A stretch of DNA of 64,000 nucleotides from Sinomonas mesophila (GTDB taxonomy: Bacteria; Actinomycetota; Actinomycetes; Actinomycetales; Micrococcaceae). Location: positions 62,001-126,000 of the forward strand of contig NZ_MTIC01000013.1 in the NCBI RefSeq assembly GCF_001999765.1, in the 5' to 3' direction. The translations under genes were made by a program, and so were the position numbers. The notes under the pieces were generated by a model. That model was not told the DNA's origin. It ran no database searches and saw nothing but the letters and a program-made list of their open reading frames with translations. Positions 51,789 through 61,800 of this stretch are shown piece after piece (positions within the stretch are counted from its first letter, which is position 1; every line of letters starts with the position of its first letter).

Positions 51789-54700
51789 TTAACGACGCCC
51801 GAACGACGTTCTCCGCAGGAGCGCATCGCGCAGCGGCACCCCGCTCTCCGACAGGATCCAGGCGAGCACCACTGCTCCCAGGCACGCCGCGCCCGCGATG
51901 ATCCAGCCCAGCAACGGCAGCGGCGTGGATCCGAAGAACACGCTGAGCGCGGGCTGTTGGATGACGGCGAACAGCGCCGCCGCCGAGCCCAGTGCCGCGC
52001 CCACGACTCCACGGCTCGGAGTCCCCGAAAAGAGGGTCTGGGCCAGCTGGGAGCCCACCAGCCCTGCGAGTGCCACTGTCTGCGCGGCCGCCGCCCCGAG
52101 TCCGCATGCCGCGGCAGCAGCCCACGCCGCGGCGGCTCCCGTCGCAGTGACGACGGCGCGGCGGCTGATCTCGTGGGTCAGAGCAGAACCCAACGACCGC
52201 TCCGGCCCCTCGGACAGCAGCTGTCCGATCGAGGCGGCGCGGGGCGGCCTCAGGGCAATGGCCAGGGCAGGGGCAAGATCGGTCAGCAGGTTCACGAGCA
52301 GAAGCTGCCGCGTTCCCAGGGGCGACAGCCCCCTGAGCAAGGACCCCACGACCGTGAAGGCGACCTCGCCCAGGTTCCCGCCGACCATGATGCCGAGGGC
52401 CTCCCGGACGGAGCCCCACAGCGAGCGGCCTTCGACGAGTGCCGAGGTGATGGTCTCCAGTTGGTCGTCGGTGACCACGAGATCGGCTGCGGCCCGAGCC
52501 GCGGGAGAGCTGCGCGACCCGAGGGCGATGCCGACGTCGGCCAGCCGGATAGCGGGGGCGTCGTTGGCGCCGTCGCCCGTCATGGCCACCGTGCGTCCGA
52601 GGCGCTGGAAGGCCTTGACGACGCGCAGCTTGTGCGCGGGGGTGCCACGGGCCACGACCGCCACGTGGGGAAGTTTCTCCTCCAGCTCACGGTCGTCGAG
52701 CCGATCGAGCTCAGCCCCGGTGATCACTTGGGACCCGTTGGGCAGGCTCAGGCGGCGGGCGACGGCGGTGGCTGTGCCGGGATGATCTCCGGTGATCATG
52801 AGCACGCGGACCCCTGCCCCCTGCAGGGCCTCGATGGATTGGGCGGCAGCGTCCCTGACGGGATCGGTGAGGGCTAGGAAGCCGAGGAAGGTCAGCGCCC
52901 GGACGTCCTCGTCCGTCAGTGGTGCGTGTTCCGCGCCCTCGTGCCGTGGGTCGCGGCGCTCCGCCACCGCCAGCACGCGGTAGCCGTCATGCGCCAGCCG
53001 GTCCATGCGCCGGGCCAACCGGTGCCGGTCCCGGGCGTCTAAGGGAAGGCGCCGTGCGCCGCGGAGGGAATGGGAGCAGAGGGGGATGAGGATCTCGGGG
53101 GCCCCCTTGACGCTGAGGATTCTCTCGCCGGGGCTGTAACCGAGGGCCGCGTGATAGCCGCGGGCGGGCTCGAAGGGAAGGACCCCTGAGGCCTCCCATC
53201 CCGGTGCCGACTCCTTCCGGTCCACGTCGGCTCTGCGAGCGCCTTTGGCAACGGCCCGATCGGTGAAGTGCTCCAGCTTCCGGTCCCCCCTCTTCTCTGG
53301 CGTGGCGCGCAGGCCTGCGCCCAGGACGGCGCGCCGCGAGCGGTCGAGCGAGCCGAGGTCCACAGGACCCCCGTCCTCGCCGCACACTGCGCCGAGGCGG
53401 ATGCGTCCCTCCGTCAGCGTCCCCGTCTTGTCGAAGCAGAGGACGTCCACTCGTCCCAGGGCCTCTATGGTGCGGGGGTTCCGCACGAGCGTTCCCTGCG
53501 CGGACAGCCGCCGCGCCGAGGCAAGCTGCGCGGCCGTCACGAGGAAGGGAAGGCCCTCGGGCACGGCGGCCACGGCAAGGCTGACGCCCGCCCCGGCCGT
53601 CTCCCGGAGACCGAATCCGCGGGCCATGCCGGACACGACGAGGGTTCCGGCGGAGGCGAGGGTGATCGGGAGCGTGACGTCAGTGATCGCCGCGAGCCGG
53701 CGCTCGACACCGCCGGTCTGCGGCTGGGCTCCGGCCGCGGCCGCGCCTTGCCCGGCCTCTGTGGAGGATCCTGTCGCCACCACGGCAGCATGCGCGCGGC
53801 CCGCAGCGATGGTGGTCCCCTCGTAGAGCATCGAGGTGCGTTCGGCGGGAGTGTCGGCGATGACCGGGCCCCTGCCTTTGGCCACGGGGAACGGCTCTCC
53901 GGTGAGCGAGGATTCGTCCACCTCGACGTCGAAGGCCTCGATGATCCGGCAGTCAGCCGGCACCACGTCCCCAGCCGCCACATGCACGATGTCGCCTGGG
54001 ACGAGGTCGTGGGAGGGGACGACCATCTCCTCGCCGTTCCGGTGAATGCGGGCGACGACGACGGACTGGGCGAGCAGTTCCCGCAGGGCTTGATCCGTGT
54101 GCTGCCGCTGGCCGCCTCCGAGCACTGCGCTGAGGAGGGTGACGCCAGCGATCAGTGCGGCGTCGATCAGGCCGCCGAGGACCACAGAGATGGCGGTCCC
54201 GAACCCCAGGATGGGCGTGAGCGGGTTGTCGAGCTCCTCGATGACGGCCCCGGTGAAGGACACACGCTGGGGGACGGCATGGTCGGTCCGGCCTTGACGC
54301 AGGCTCGCCTCCTCGGGGTCGAGCCCCTCCGGTGCCGTCTCCAGCTGCTCCAAGACTGTCTCGACCGGCATGGCATGCCAGGGGACATGCTGGGCTGCCG
54401 GAGGCCGGGGGCGGCGGTCGAGGCGAACGGCGGCCCGGACACCCAGCAGCAGGGAGAGGGCTGCGGCCACATTCACTGCCAGCATCGAGCGCGAGGCGCT
54501 CCCCGTCTGTCGGTTGAGGCCCGCCGCCAGGCCGCCGATCACCGCCCCGGCTCGGGAGACTGCCACACTCTGGGTGCTGACGCTGGCCGCCGCGGCACAG
54601 GACTCGATGAGCAGGGCCGCCACCGACAGATCCGGGGGAACCAGGATGTCGGCGCCCCACGGTGGCGGCTCGTCGTCGTCGTCGACCCCGAGCCCCACAT

Positions 54701-56225
54701 CGGCATTCGCCAGAGCCTGGCGATCTCGCGACAGGAGCAGCACGCCACCGCCCTCGGCCTGGAGGCGCCGCACCGCGCCCCAGAGCGTCTCGCCCGGGGG
54801 CGTCTGCTCCCCGGTCAATCCGTTCTCGGCCCCGCCGAAGACAACGAGCCGGCGGCCGCTGGCTCGGCTGGCCTCGGAAATAGCCTGGAGGTGGGAATGC
54901 GGCTGGGGCACCACGCTGGCGACCGCCATCAGCCGCGACCGCTTGGCCAGGCCAAGGACTGGCGTCCGGGACTCGGGGACCAGGCGACGCACTTCGCGCA
55001 CGCCCCGCGGCCCGGTGACCTGGAGATCCTGGGCCGGCCCGAGGGACCACTCGCCGTCGGTCCGGATGCCTTCGGGCTCGGCACCGTCGAACAGGGCGTA
55101 GATCCGTTCGGCGACGTCCTCCCGGTCCGCGCTGGCGAGTGGCAGCACTGTCCCCAAGAGGTACCGTCCCGTGGCCAGCACGGAGCCGTCGACGACGACG
55201 GTGCGGATCCTGTCCAGCTGTCGCAGCACGCCGGGATCCAGGACTACTCCGCCCCTGCGGGACACGATCCGTCCCAGCTGGGCGGCGAACGCCTCCCTCC
55301 CGGTACGCCCGGGTTTCGGGACCGCTGAAAGGGCTATGCCTGCCGCATGCCAGCCGTTGCCGGTTGCAGGCAGGGCCACACCGAAGGTGGAGAGGCCAAG
55401 CACTCCGGCCGTGTCTGCCCAGCGCTCCACGGGACCCTGCTCGAGCTCCTGAGGACGCTCTACTGCCAGCGGTCCGGCGGCGCTGGAGGCTGCCGTGGAC
55501 AGATATCGGGAGCGAGCAGCCTGCCAAGCGAGCGACTCCGAGCGGGCCTCCGCGAGGATCAGTCCCCTCTGGGCAAGGTCGACGGCCAGTCCGAGGAATC
55601 CCTGGGCAAGAGCCTGAACGGCCGCAGTGAGGATCGCGAGGACTGCGTCCGCCGTCGACGCCCCGAGCGCCCGCTCGGCAAAGCCTCGCAGGCGGGGCGT
55701 GCTGTCCACCATCGAGATGGCTGCGGCCAGCTCAGGTCCCACGGGCCTGGCACCGAGCGCGCGGGCGGCTACGGCGGAGGCGATTCCGGCCAGTCCTGCC
55801 ACGAGCTCCAGCCCGGCGCGCTCGGCTGGCATCGCGTCGAGGGGGGCATCCCCCTCGGCGTGCGGCGGCGCGGACTCGCTGAAGTGCCGGCGCTCGATCT
55901 CGTCGACGACCTCGACGAGCTCCGCCAGCGGGCACGCCTCGCCGTCAAGACCGACGATGATCCGTCCGAGAGGCGCGTTAACCCGGGCCCAGACAACCGC
56001 CTCGTGCGCCTCGAGCGTGTCCTCCAGCTCGCGGATGAACCCGACGCTCTCTGGCAGGTGCAGTCCACGGGCGGAAATCACCGCCCGCCCGTCAGCGGCC
56101 CACGCCGGTCTCCCGTTGACCTGCGCGGGGACGATGACGTCGAGCAGGCGCCGGGGCAGCGAGGGAAGTCCCAGCTGCCTCGAGGGTTCGACAAGCGCCT
56201 GCAGCGCTGCACCGAGCAGCGACAC
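51789..56225 (-). CDS. CtpI-like giant cation-transporting P-type ATPase
   Basis: This 1478-aa protein is about twice the usual length. The C-terminal half (from about residue 610) is a full P2-like ATPase: a Cation_ATPase_N segment, LTGEPFPVAKG in the actuator, PEGLP in the membrane, phosphorylation site CFDKTGTLTEG near residue 930, MITGDHPGTA, MTGDGANDAPAIRLADVGIALG and a C-terminal helix bundle. The N-terminal half keeps a degenerate ATPase-like pattern (VVVDGSVLATGR near 344, ANADVGLGVD near 508) without the catalytic Asp-Lys-Thr. There is no CPC metal motif. It resembles mycobacterial CtpI, whose ion is uncertain. GTG 56225 starts 23 bp after a small membrane protein gene. Confidence 0.88.
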   Translation of the reverse strand: MSLLGAALQALVEPSRQLGLPSLPRRLLDVIVPAQVNGRPAWAADGRAVISARGLHLPESVGFIRELEDTLEAHEAVVWARVNAPLGRIIVGLDGEACPLAELVEVVDEIERRHFSESAPPHAEGDAPLDAMPAERAGLELVAGLAGIASAVAARALGARPVGPELAAAISMVDSTPRLRGFAERALGASTADAVLAILTAAVQALAQGFLGLAVDLAQRGLILAEARSESLAWQAARSRYLSTAASSAAGPLAVERPQELEQGPVERWADTAGVLGLSTFGVALPATGNGWHAAGIALSAVPKPGRTGREAFAAQLGRIVSRRGGVVLDPGVLRQLDRIRTVVVDGSVLATGRYLLGTVLPLASADREDVAERIYALFDGAEPEGIRTDGEWSLGPAQDLQVTGPRGVREVRRLVPESRTPVLGLAKRSRLMAVASVVPQPHSHLQAISEASRASGRRLVVFGGAENGLTGEQTPPGETLWGAVRRLQAEGGGVLLLSRDRQALANADVGLGVDDDDEPPPWGADILVPPDLSVAALLIESCAAAASVSTQSVAVSRAGAVIGGLAAGLNRQTGSASRSMLAVNVAAALSLLLGVRAAVRLDRRPRPPAAQHVPWHAMPVETVLEQLETAPEGLDPEEASLRQGRTDHAVPQRVSFTGAVIEELDNPLTPILGFGTAISVVLGGLIDAALIAGVTLLSAVLGGGQRQHTDQALRELLAQSVVVARIHRNGEEMVVPSHDLVPGDIVHVAAGDVVPADCRIIEAFDVEVDESSLTGEPFPVAKGRGPVIADTPAERTSMLYEGTTIAAGRAHAAVVATGSSTEAGQGAAAAGAQPQTGGVERRLAAITDVTLPITLASAGTLVVSGMARGFGLRETAGAGVSLAVAAVPEGLPFLVTAAQLASARRLSAQGTLVRNPRTIEALGRVDVLCFDKTGTLTEGRIRLGAVCGEDGGPVDLGSLDRSRRAVLGAGLRATPEKRGDRKLEHFTDRAVAKGARRADVDRKESAPGWEASGVLPFEPARGYHAALGYSPGERILSVKGAPEILIPLCSHSLRGARRLPLDARDRHRLARRMDRLAHDGYRVLAVAERRDPRHEGAEHAPLTDEDVRALTFLGFLALTDPVRDAAAQSIEALQGAGVRVLMITGDHPGTATAVARRLSLPNGSQVITGAELDRLDDRELEEKLPHVAVVARGTPAHKLRVVKAFQRLGRTVAMTGDGANDAPAIRLADVGIALGSRSSPAARAAADLVVTDDQLETITSALVEGRSLWGSVREALGIMVGGNLGEVAFTVVGSLLRGLSPLGTRQLLLVNLLTDLAPALAIALRPPRAASIGQLLSEGPERSLGSALTHEISRRAVVTATGAAAAWAAAAACGLGAAAAQTVALAGLVGSQLAQTLFSGTPSRGVVGAALGSAAALFAVIQQPALSVFFGSTPLPLLGWIIAGAACLGAVVLAWILSESGVPLRDALLRRTSFGRR

Positions 56226-56247
56226 GACGGGTCTCCAGCAGGAGCGG

Positions 56248-56586
56248 TTACTTCTGGGCGGTATTCGGAGGAGCGGCGGGCCGCTGCCCGGAGGCCGACG
56301 CGGAGGCGGCCTTGCGCATCGAGTCCTTGGCGAAACGCTCCGCCACGTAACTGCCGGCGCCCACCGCGAAAACCACTGGCCATTCCACGATCCCGGCCAT
56401 ACCGAGGACTGCCAGCCCGCCCCACCAAGCCAGTCGCTTGGCCTCGATCTGGACCGGGGGCAACGGCGGTAGGTCCGCCAGCGATGGCAGGGTGATGGTC
56501 ACCGTCTCCGGAAACTGCCCGCTCTTTTGGGGCGGCTCCTGGGGAGCCTCTTCGGCCGGCTGCTTGCCCTGACTCGTCGTTGCCAT
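56248..56586 (-). CDS. Small single-helix membrane protein, paralogue C upstream of the P-ATPase
   Basis: The 112-aa product has a Gln/Pro-rich N-terminus, VTITLPSLADLPPL, then a helix MAGIVEWPVVFAVGAGSYVAERFAKD and a disordered tail. The IVEWPVV and SYVAERFAK elements match the protein at 51019. It is 22 bp upstream of the ATPase start on the same strand, surely co-transcribed. GGAGGGCACC precedes the ATG. A small accessory subunit is plausible. Confidence 0.72.
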   Translation of the reverse strand: MATTSQGKQPAEEAPQEPPQKSGQFPETVTITLPSLADLPPLPPVQIEAKRLAWWGGLAVLGMAGIVEWPVVFAVGAGSYVAERFAKDSMRKAASASASGQRPAAPPNTAQK

Positions 56587-56835
56587 GGTGCCCTCCTCCA
56601 GGCGCCCGCGACTGGGCGCCGAGACGATGCGAACGGATGGCTCGATGGTAGGACTGCCGGTGGCGCCCGACCAGAGCCCGGCGGGTCTAGAGTCGGAGGC
56701 GGACTTCTTTGTCGCGTCGACCCCCGTGTGTACAGCGATGAGCGCTATCAGATGCCCGAGCCCTGTCGTTGGCCCTTGCGCTTTGTCTGAGATCTTCCCA
56801 ATCCGCAGTGTGGGATAGGTCCAAGGTCCCGCGTC

Positions 56836-57447
56836 TCACTCGATCCGCTCGCCCTCCCACGTCTCGACTGTCCAGCCCCGGGCCGACGAGCCCTCGAGGG
56901 CGACGATCCCAGTGTTGGACAGGATGCGCCCGGCGATGAAGTCTGCGTCGACGTTGAGTGCGTGGTGCCCGCACCACGCTCGGATCATGGCGGCGTGGCT
57001 CACCATCGCGACCGCGGGGATGCCGTCGGCGAGGTACTCCGCCTCCTCGACGACCGCGTTGAACCGCGCATAGGCGCGGTGCCCGTCCTCGCCGCCATCG
57101 ACGCACGCGTCGAGCCGACCGCGGAGCCAGCCGTCGAAGATGCCGTGGTACTCGAGGATCGAGGCCTCGTCGGCGCACATCTCGAGCCGCCCCGCCGCGA
57201 TCTCGCGCAGGCCGTCTCGGACCGCGACCTCGAGGCCCCGTGCCGCGGCGAGCGGCGCCGCCGTGAGCCTCGCGCGCAGCTGGGTCGAAGCGAACACGGC
57301 GCCGAGGGGCTCGTCCTCGAGCGCCCCGACGAGCGCCTGCGCCTGCTGCGCCCCGAGCCCCGTGAGCCCGGGCCCGGGCACGGCCGTGTCGAGCGCGCGA
57401 ACGAGGTTCGACGGCGTCTGGCCGTGCCGGATGAGCAGGAGCCTCAT
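56836..57447 (-). CDS. Histidine phosphatase family protein
   Basis: This 203-aa phosphoglycerate-mutase-like enzyme has the catalytic RHGQT near residue 8 (LLLIRHGQTPSN), acid-base Glu in GLREIAAGRLE and the second His in MVSHAAMIRAW. The substrate is unknown. The 249-bp gap 56587-56835 upstream of the P-ATPase operon holds no gene that I can see. It is divergent from thioredoxin by 120 bp. Confidence 0.9.
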   Translation of the reverse strand: MRLLLIRHGQTPSNLVRALDTAVPGPGLTGLGAQQAQALVGALEDEPLGAVFASTQLRARLTAAPLAAARGLEVAVRDGLREIAAGRLEMCADEASILEYHGIFDGWLRGRLDACVDGGEDGHRAYARFNAVVEEAEYLADGIPAVAMVSHAAMIRAWCGHHALNVDADFIAGRILSNTGIVALEGSSARGWTVETWEGERIE

Positions 57448-57567
57448 GGGCCAATGGTAGATGGGCCCATGGTAGAGCGGCGGTGTGAAGGCGTGCCGGT
57501 GCGGGGAATGATCCGGCAGCACAGTGCGTTGAAAATCAGGAACCGCAATCAACAGTGAGGAGCGGGC

Positions 57568-57945
57568 ATGGCCACGCAGAACATCACGGGCGAGCAGTTC
57601 GCCGAGACCATCGAGACCAACGACATCGTCCTTGTCGACTTCTGGGCGGAGTGGTGCGGCCCGTGCCGCCAGTTCGCGCCGACGTACGAGGCTGCGTCCG
57701 AGAAGCACCCGGATGTTGTCTTCGCCAAGGTCGACACGGAGGCCGAGCAGTTCCTCGCCGCCCAGGCCAACATCACGTCGATCCCGACCCTCATGGCGTT
57801 CCGCGAGAAGGTCCTGGTCTTCTCGCAGCCCGGCGCCCTCCCGGCGGCGGCCCTCGAGCAGGTCATCACGGCGGTGAAGGACCTCGACATGGAGGACGTG
57901 CACCGGAAGGTCGCCGAGGCCCAGGCCAAGGGCCCGCAGAACTGA
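57568..57945 (+). CDS. trxA: Thioredoxin
   Basis: The 125-aa product has the active site WCGPC in VDFWAEWCGPCRQF, the cis-Pro in ITSIPTLMAF and a C-terminal helical extension of about 15 residues. It reduces disulfides in the cytoplasm. GTGAGGAGCGGGC precedes the ATG. Confidence 0.93.
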   Translation: MATQNITGEQFAETIETNDIVLVDFWAEWCGPCRQFAPTYEAASEKHPDVVFAKVDTEAEQFLAAQANITSIPTLMAFREKVLVFSQPGALPAAALEQVITAVKDLDMEDVHRKVAEAQAKGPQN

Positions 57946-57984
57946 CGTCCCTGCGGGCCGCGCCCACGCCGCACGGTCCGCCAG

Positions 57985-58025
57985 ACGACGGCGCCGCTCC
58001 CCGCGCAGGGGAGCGGCGCCGTCGT
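57985..58025 (+). terminator. Strong hairpin terminator after trxA
   Basis: The 18-bp perfect arms 57985-58002 and 58008-58025 have a 5-nt loop (GCGCA), 40 bp after the thioredoxin stop. Confidence 0.85.
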
Positions 58026-58114
58026 GCGTGGGGGCCCGTCGTGCGTGAGGCACGCCGGCCCGGACCGGAGCTGGGAGGCTTGCACGACCCTTGTCCGCGA
58101 GACCGGCCTTTGGC

Positions 58115-58147
58115 CGCGATACCGGTGCTGTCGGGACCGGTATCGCG
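58115..58147. repeat. Inverted repeat CGCGATACCGGT with relatives
   Basis: The 12-bp perfect arms CGCGATACCGGT and ACCGGTATCGCG have a 9-nt loop. The surrounding 58095-58210 has further GCGAGACCGG and GTCTCGC pieces. The pattern recalls 10525-10611. The 58026-58339 gap holds no gene. Confidence 0.6.
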
Positions 58148-58268
58148 AGGAGTCGCCGGGTCTCACGTTCCTAGGCCGCGAGGCCGGTCCTGTTCGCACC
58201 TGTCTCGCAGGAGGCCTCCGTCTCTCCCGACGGGAGGCATTTCTGGTACAGATCTGGACGCGGAAATC

Positions 58269-58313
58269 GGATTTCGGGTGCACAGGCGTCGGCCGTCGCT
58301 GTACCCGAAATCC
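58269..58313. repeat. Inverted repeat GGATTTCGGGT
   Basis: The arms GGATTTCGGGT (58269-58279) and ACCCGAAATCC (58303-58313) are perfect over 11 bp, 27 bp before the stop of the monooxygenase-fold gene. It may serve as its terminator on the minus strand. Confidence 0.55.
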
Positions 58314-58339
58314 GCATGAGGTCGGCTTCTACTCCCGTA

Positions 58340-58618
58340 TTAGACGCGGTCCCACGTGGCCGGCTCGGCAAGCAGCGCGCTGAGCGATTCGTTGAGGTCC
58401 TGCAGCGCGATGCCCTTCGTGTGCCGGTCGAGGTCCTCCTCGCTCGCCCACTGCTCCGACAGCACGATCCGCTCCTCGGATTCCTCGGTGATCTCGTACT
58501 GGAGGCAGCCCGGTTCGCGCTGGACCTCCTCTATCGCGATGTCCAGGGCCAGCTTCACGCGGAAGAACTCGCCCTCGTTGGGGATGAAGGTCGTCGTCAG
58601 ACGCACGGGTTCGGTCAT
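58340..58618 (-). CDS. ABM-family (antibiotic biosynthesis monooxygenase-like) protein
   Basis: The 92-aa product has the dimeric ferredoxin-like ABM fold: VRLTTTFIPNEGEF, a central helix, REPGCLQYEITEESEERIVLSEQWASEEDLDRH and a C-terminal helix. This size and motif set is shared by quinol monooxygenases and many proteins of unknown function. The ATG at 58618 is preferred over an upstream GTG at 58642 on homology. Confidence 0.85.
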   Translation of the reverse strand: MTEPVRLTTTFIPNEGEFFRVKLALDIAIEEVQREPGCLQYEITEESEERIVLSEQWASEEDLDRHTKGIALQDLNESLSALLAEPATWDRV

Positions 58619-58782
58619 GGGCATCAGCCTAGCGAAGGCCATCCCTCTCCGTGGCGTGATGCCCTTCTCTCAGGAATGGCGCAGCTTTCTGGGAGAAACC
58701 GCACCACCCCGGTCCCCTCGGGCCGTCGGGCTCGTAAGATCACGGCGGGAAGGACCGTTTGGGGCAGTCCGGGAGGGCGGCG

Positions 58783-58824
58783 GTGATGGCTGGGGACCAC
58801 GGGGTGATGGCTGGGGACCACGGG
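58783..58824 (+). repeat. Perfect 21-bp tandem duplication at the start of the kinase gene
   Basis: The 21-bp unit at 58783-58803 is repeated exactly at 58804-58824. Each unit carries an ATG in the same frame (58786 and 58807), giving [13 protein letters not shown]. Confidence 0.9.
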
Positions 58825-61800
58825 ACGCAGACACAGGGGAAGAGGCTGGCCTGGGGGATCGCGGCCGGCGTCCTGGCGCTCCTGGCAGTGATGGCTGTCG
58901 TGATCATGGATCCCGGCTCGGACTCGAGCCAGACGATAGGCGACATCGGGCCGCTCGTGGCCTCGCTGGCCGCCGCGGGCTGCTGTGCCCGCGCCGCGGC
59001 GAGACGTGACGCCCAGGCCCGGGGGTGGGGCTGGATGACCGTGGCGGTGCTGGTGTGGTCTGCGGGGCAGGCCATCTGGACCGGCTACGGGCTCACCCTA
59101 GACCACAATTACCCGTTTCCCACAGTGGCGGATGCCTGCTATGCCGGCTATTCGATCCCGGCGGTCATCGGCCTGCTGTCCTTCCCCCGCTCACGGGGCT
59201 CCCGCACGGGGCTGGCACGGACCCTGCTGGACGCGGCGGTGATCGCGTCCGGCGTGCTCTACATCAGCTGGTTCACCGTCCTCGGACCTCTCTACAACGC
59301 GGAGAACGAAGACCTGCTCAGCCGCCTCACCGGACTGGCGTTCCCGGTGGTCGACATCATCGTCGCCTCCTTCGTGCTCGTCCTGTCCATGCGCCAGCCA
59401 CCCGGGCGCCGCCTTCCCTGGATCTTCCTCGGCGCGGGGCTCCTCGTCCTCACGGTGACGGACAGCATCTACGTCAGGCTCACCTTCGACGGCGTCACCG
59501 GGCTCATGGGGAGCCCGGTGGTAGGAGGCTGGATGGCCGCCTACCTGCTGATCGCCCTCAGCGCCGCGGTCACCGGAAGGGCAGCGCCGAAGGAGGACCA
59601 CGTGGCCTACGCCCTGGCCTTGGAGCTGCTGCCCTATGTGCCGGTGCTGGGCGTTGTGCTCGTCCGTGCGACGGCATTCAACTCCTCGACCCCCCTGACC
59701 GGGGACAGGAGTTTCCTGGTGGCCATAGGCGTGATCCTCCTGCTCCTGGTGATAGCCCGCCAGATCCTGATCGTCTTCGAGAACGTCACTCTCACCCGGG
59801 GCCTCGAGGCCAAGGTGGCGCAGCGCACCGCGGAGCTGGAGGGCCTGGCCGCGATCGTGAACTCCTCGGCCGAGGCCATCGTGGGGAAGACCGCCAACGG
59901 GATCATCACCAGCTGGAATCCCGGCGCGGAGCGGGTGTACGGCTACTCCGCGGAGGAGGCCCTCGGCAGGCACAGCTCCTTCCTCGTGCCACCCCATCTG
60001 CGCGCGGTCGAGGAGGCGAACACCGACGCGGTCCGGGACGGGCAGACCCGCACGTACGAGACGGAGCATCGTCGCCGCGACCGGCAGCTCGTGCCGGTCG
60101 CGGTCACGGCCTTCCCGGTCCGTGGCGACAACGACATCCACGGAATGGCCACCATCGCTCAGGACATCACTGAACGGCGCCGCGCCCAGGCCGAGCTGCT
60201 CGCCGCCCGTGAGGCCGCGCTGGAGTCCAGCCGGGTCAAATCGGAGTTCATGGCCACCATGAGCCACGAGATCCGCACCCCCATGAACGGCGTCATCGGC
60301 CTGACCTCCCTGCTGCTGCGCACACCCCTGGACGACGTCCAGCGGCAATACGCCGAAGGCGTCAGCGCGGCGGGGGAGGCCCTGCTGGCGCTGATCAACG
60401 ACATCCTGGACTTCTCCAAGCTCGAAGCGGGCAAGGTCGAGCTCGAATTCGCCGCGTTCGACCCTCGCGGCCTCCTCGACGAGGTCGCTGGCCTGCTCGC
60501 CGAGGAGGCCCAGGGCAAGGGCCTCGAGCTGATCGCCCACTGCGCCCCGGAGGTGCCCGCCCAGCTGCTCGGCGACGCCAGGTCCCTGCGCCAGGTCCTG
60601 CTCAATCTCGTCTCGAACGCGGTCAAGTTCACCCAAGAGGGGGAAGTGGAGGTCCTGGCCACGGTTCAGGGCCGCGACGGGGACCAGATGCTGCGCTTTG
60701 AGGTGCGCGACACCGGGATCGGCATCGCGCCTGAGCAGCAGGAGGTGATCTTCGACGCCTTCGCCCAGGCCGACGCCTCCACCACACGCCGGTACGGCGG
60801 CACCGGCCTCGGCCTGGCCATCTGCCGGCGCCTCACCGAGGCCATGGGAGGGCAGGTCGGGGTGACCAGCCAGCCCGGAGAAGGATCCGTGTTCTGGTGC
60901 ACCGCTCCGACGCCGACCGTCGAGGCCGAGGAACCCGCGGCCGAGCCCGGCGGGCAGCCCCCTGCGGGGGCGCGCATCCTCGTGGTGGACGACAACACCA
61001 CGAACCGGCTCGTCCTCGAACACCAGCTCGTAGCATGGCACGCGGAACCGGAGACGGCGCCCAATGCGGCCGCCGCACTGGACCGTCTCCGCGCGGCCGC
61101 GGCCCAGGGCAGGCCCTTCCATCTGGCCGTCCTGGACTTCCTCATGCCCGGAACGAACGGGCTCCAACTCGCCCGCGCCATCGCCGAGGACCCGGACCTG
61201 GCCTCCGCCCCCGTCATCCTCCTCACCTCAGGGACCCCACCGGCCGGGAACGAACTCATGGCGGCAGGAGTGCGCGAATGGCTGGCCAAGCCCGTGCGCA
61301 GCGCAGAGCTCTACGACCGCCTCACGCGCCTCCTCCACCCCGCGCCCGGGCCCGGATTTCCGGCACCTGGCTCCGGAGCGGCCGACCACGCCGGCGCCGA
61401 ACGGCCGCCCACGCCGGAACCGGCACCGCCGCATCCGCCCCGCCTCGGCAGGGTCCTCGTGGTGGAGGACAACCAGGTCAACCAGCTGGTCGCCAGGGGC
61501 ATTGCTGAACGGCTCGGCTACGAGGTCGACATGGTCGACGACGGAGCAGCCGCGGTGGACGCCACCCAACGGGGCGACTATGCGGCGGTGCTCATGGACT
61601 GCCACATGCCCGTCATGGACGGCTTCACCGCCACCCGGACTATCCGCGCCCGCGGCGGAAGGGACGCAACCCTGCCGATCATCGCCATGACGGCCGGAGC
61701 CCTGGACGAGGACAGGGAACGCTGCCTGGCCGCCGGAATGGACGACTACCTGGCCAAGCCGGTGGACATCGCCCGGCTCGGGGCCGTCCTGAGCCGCTGG

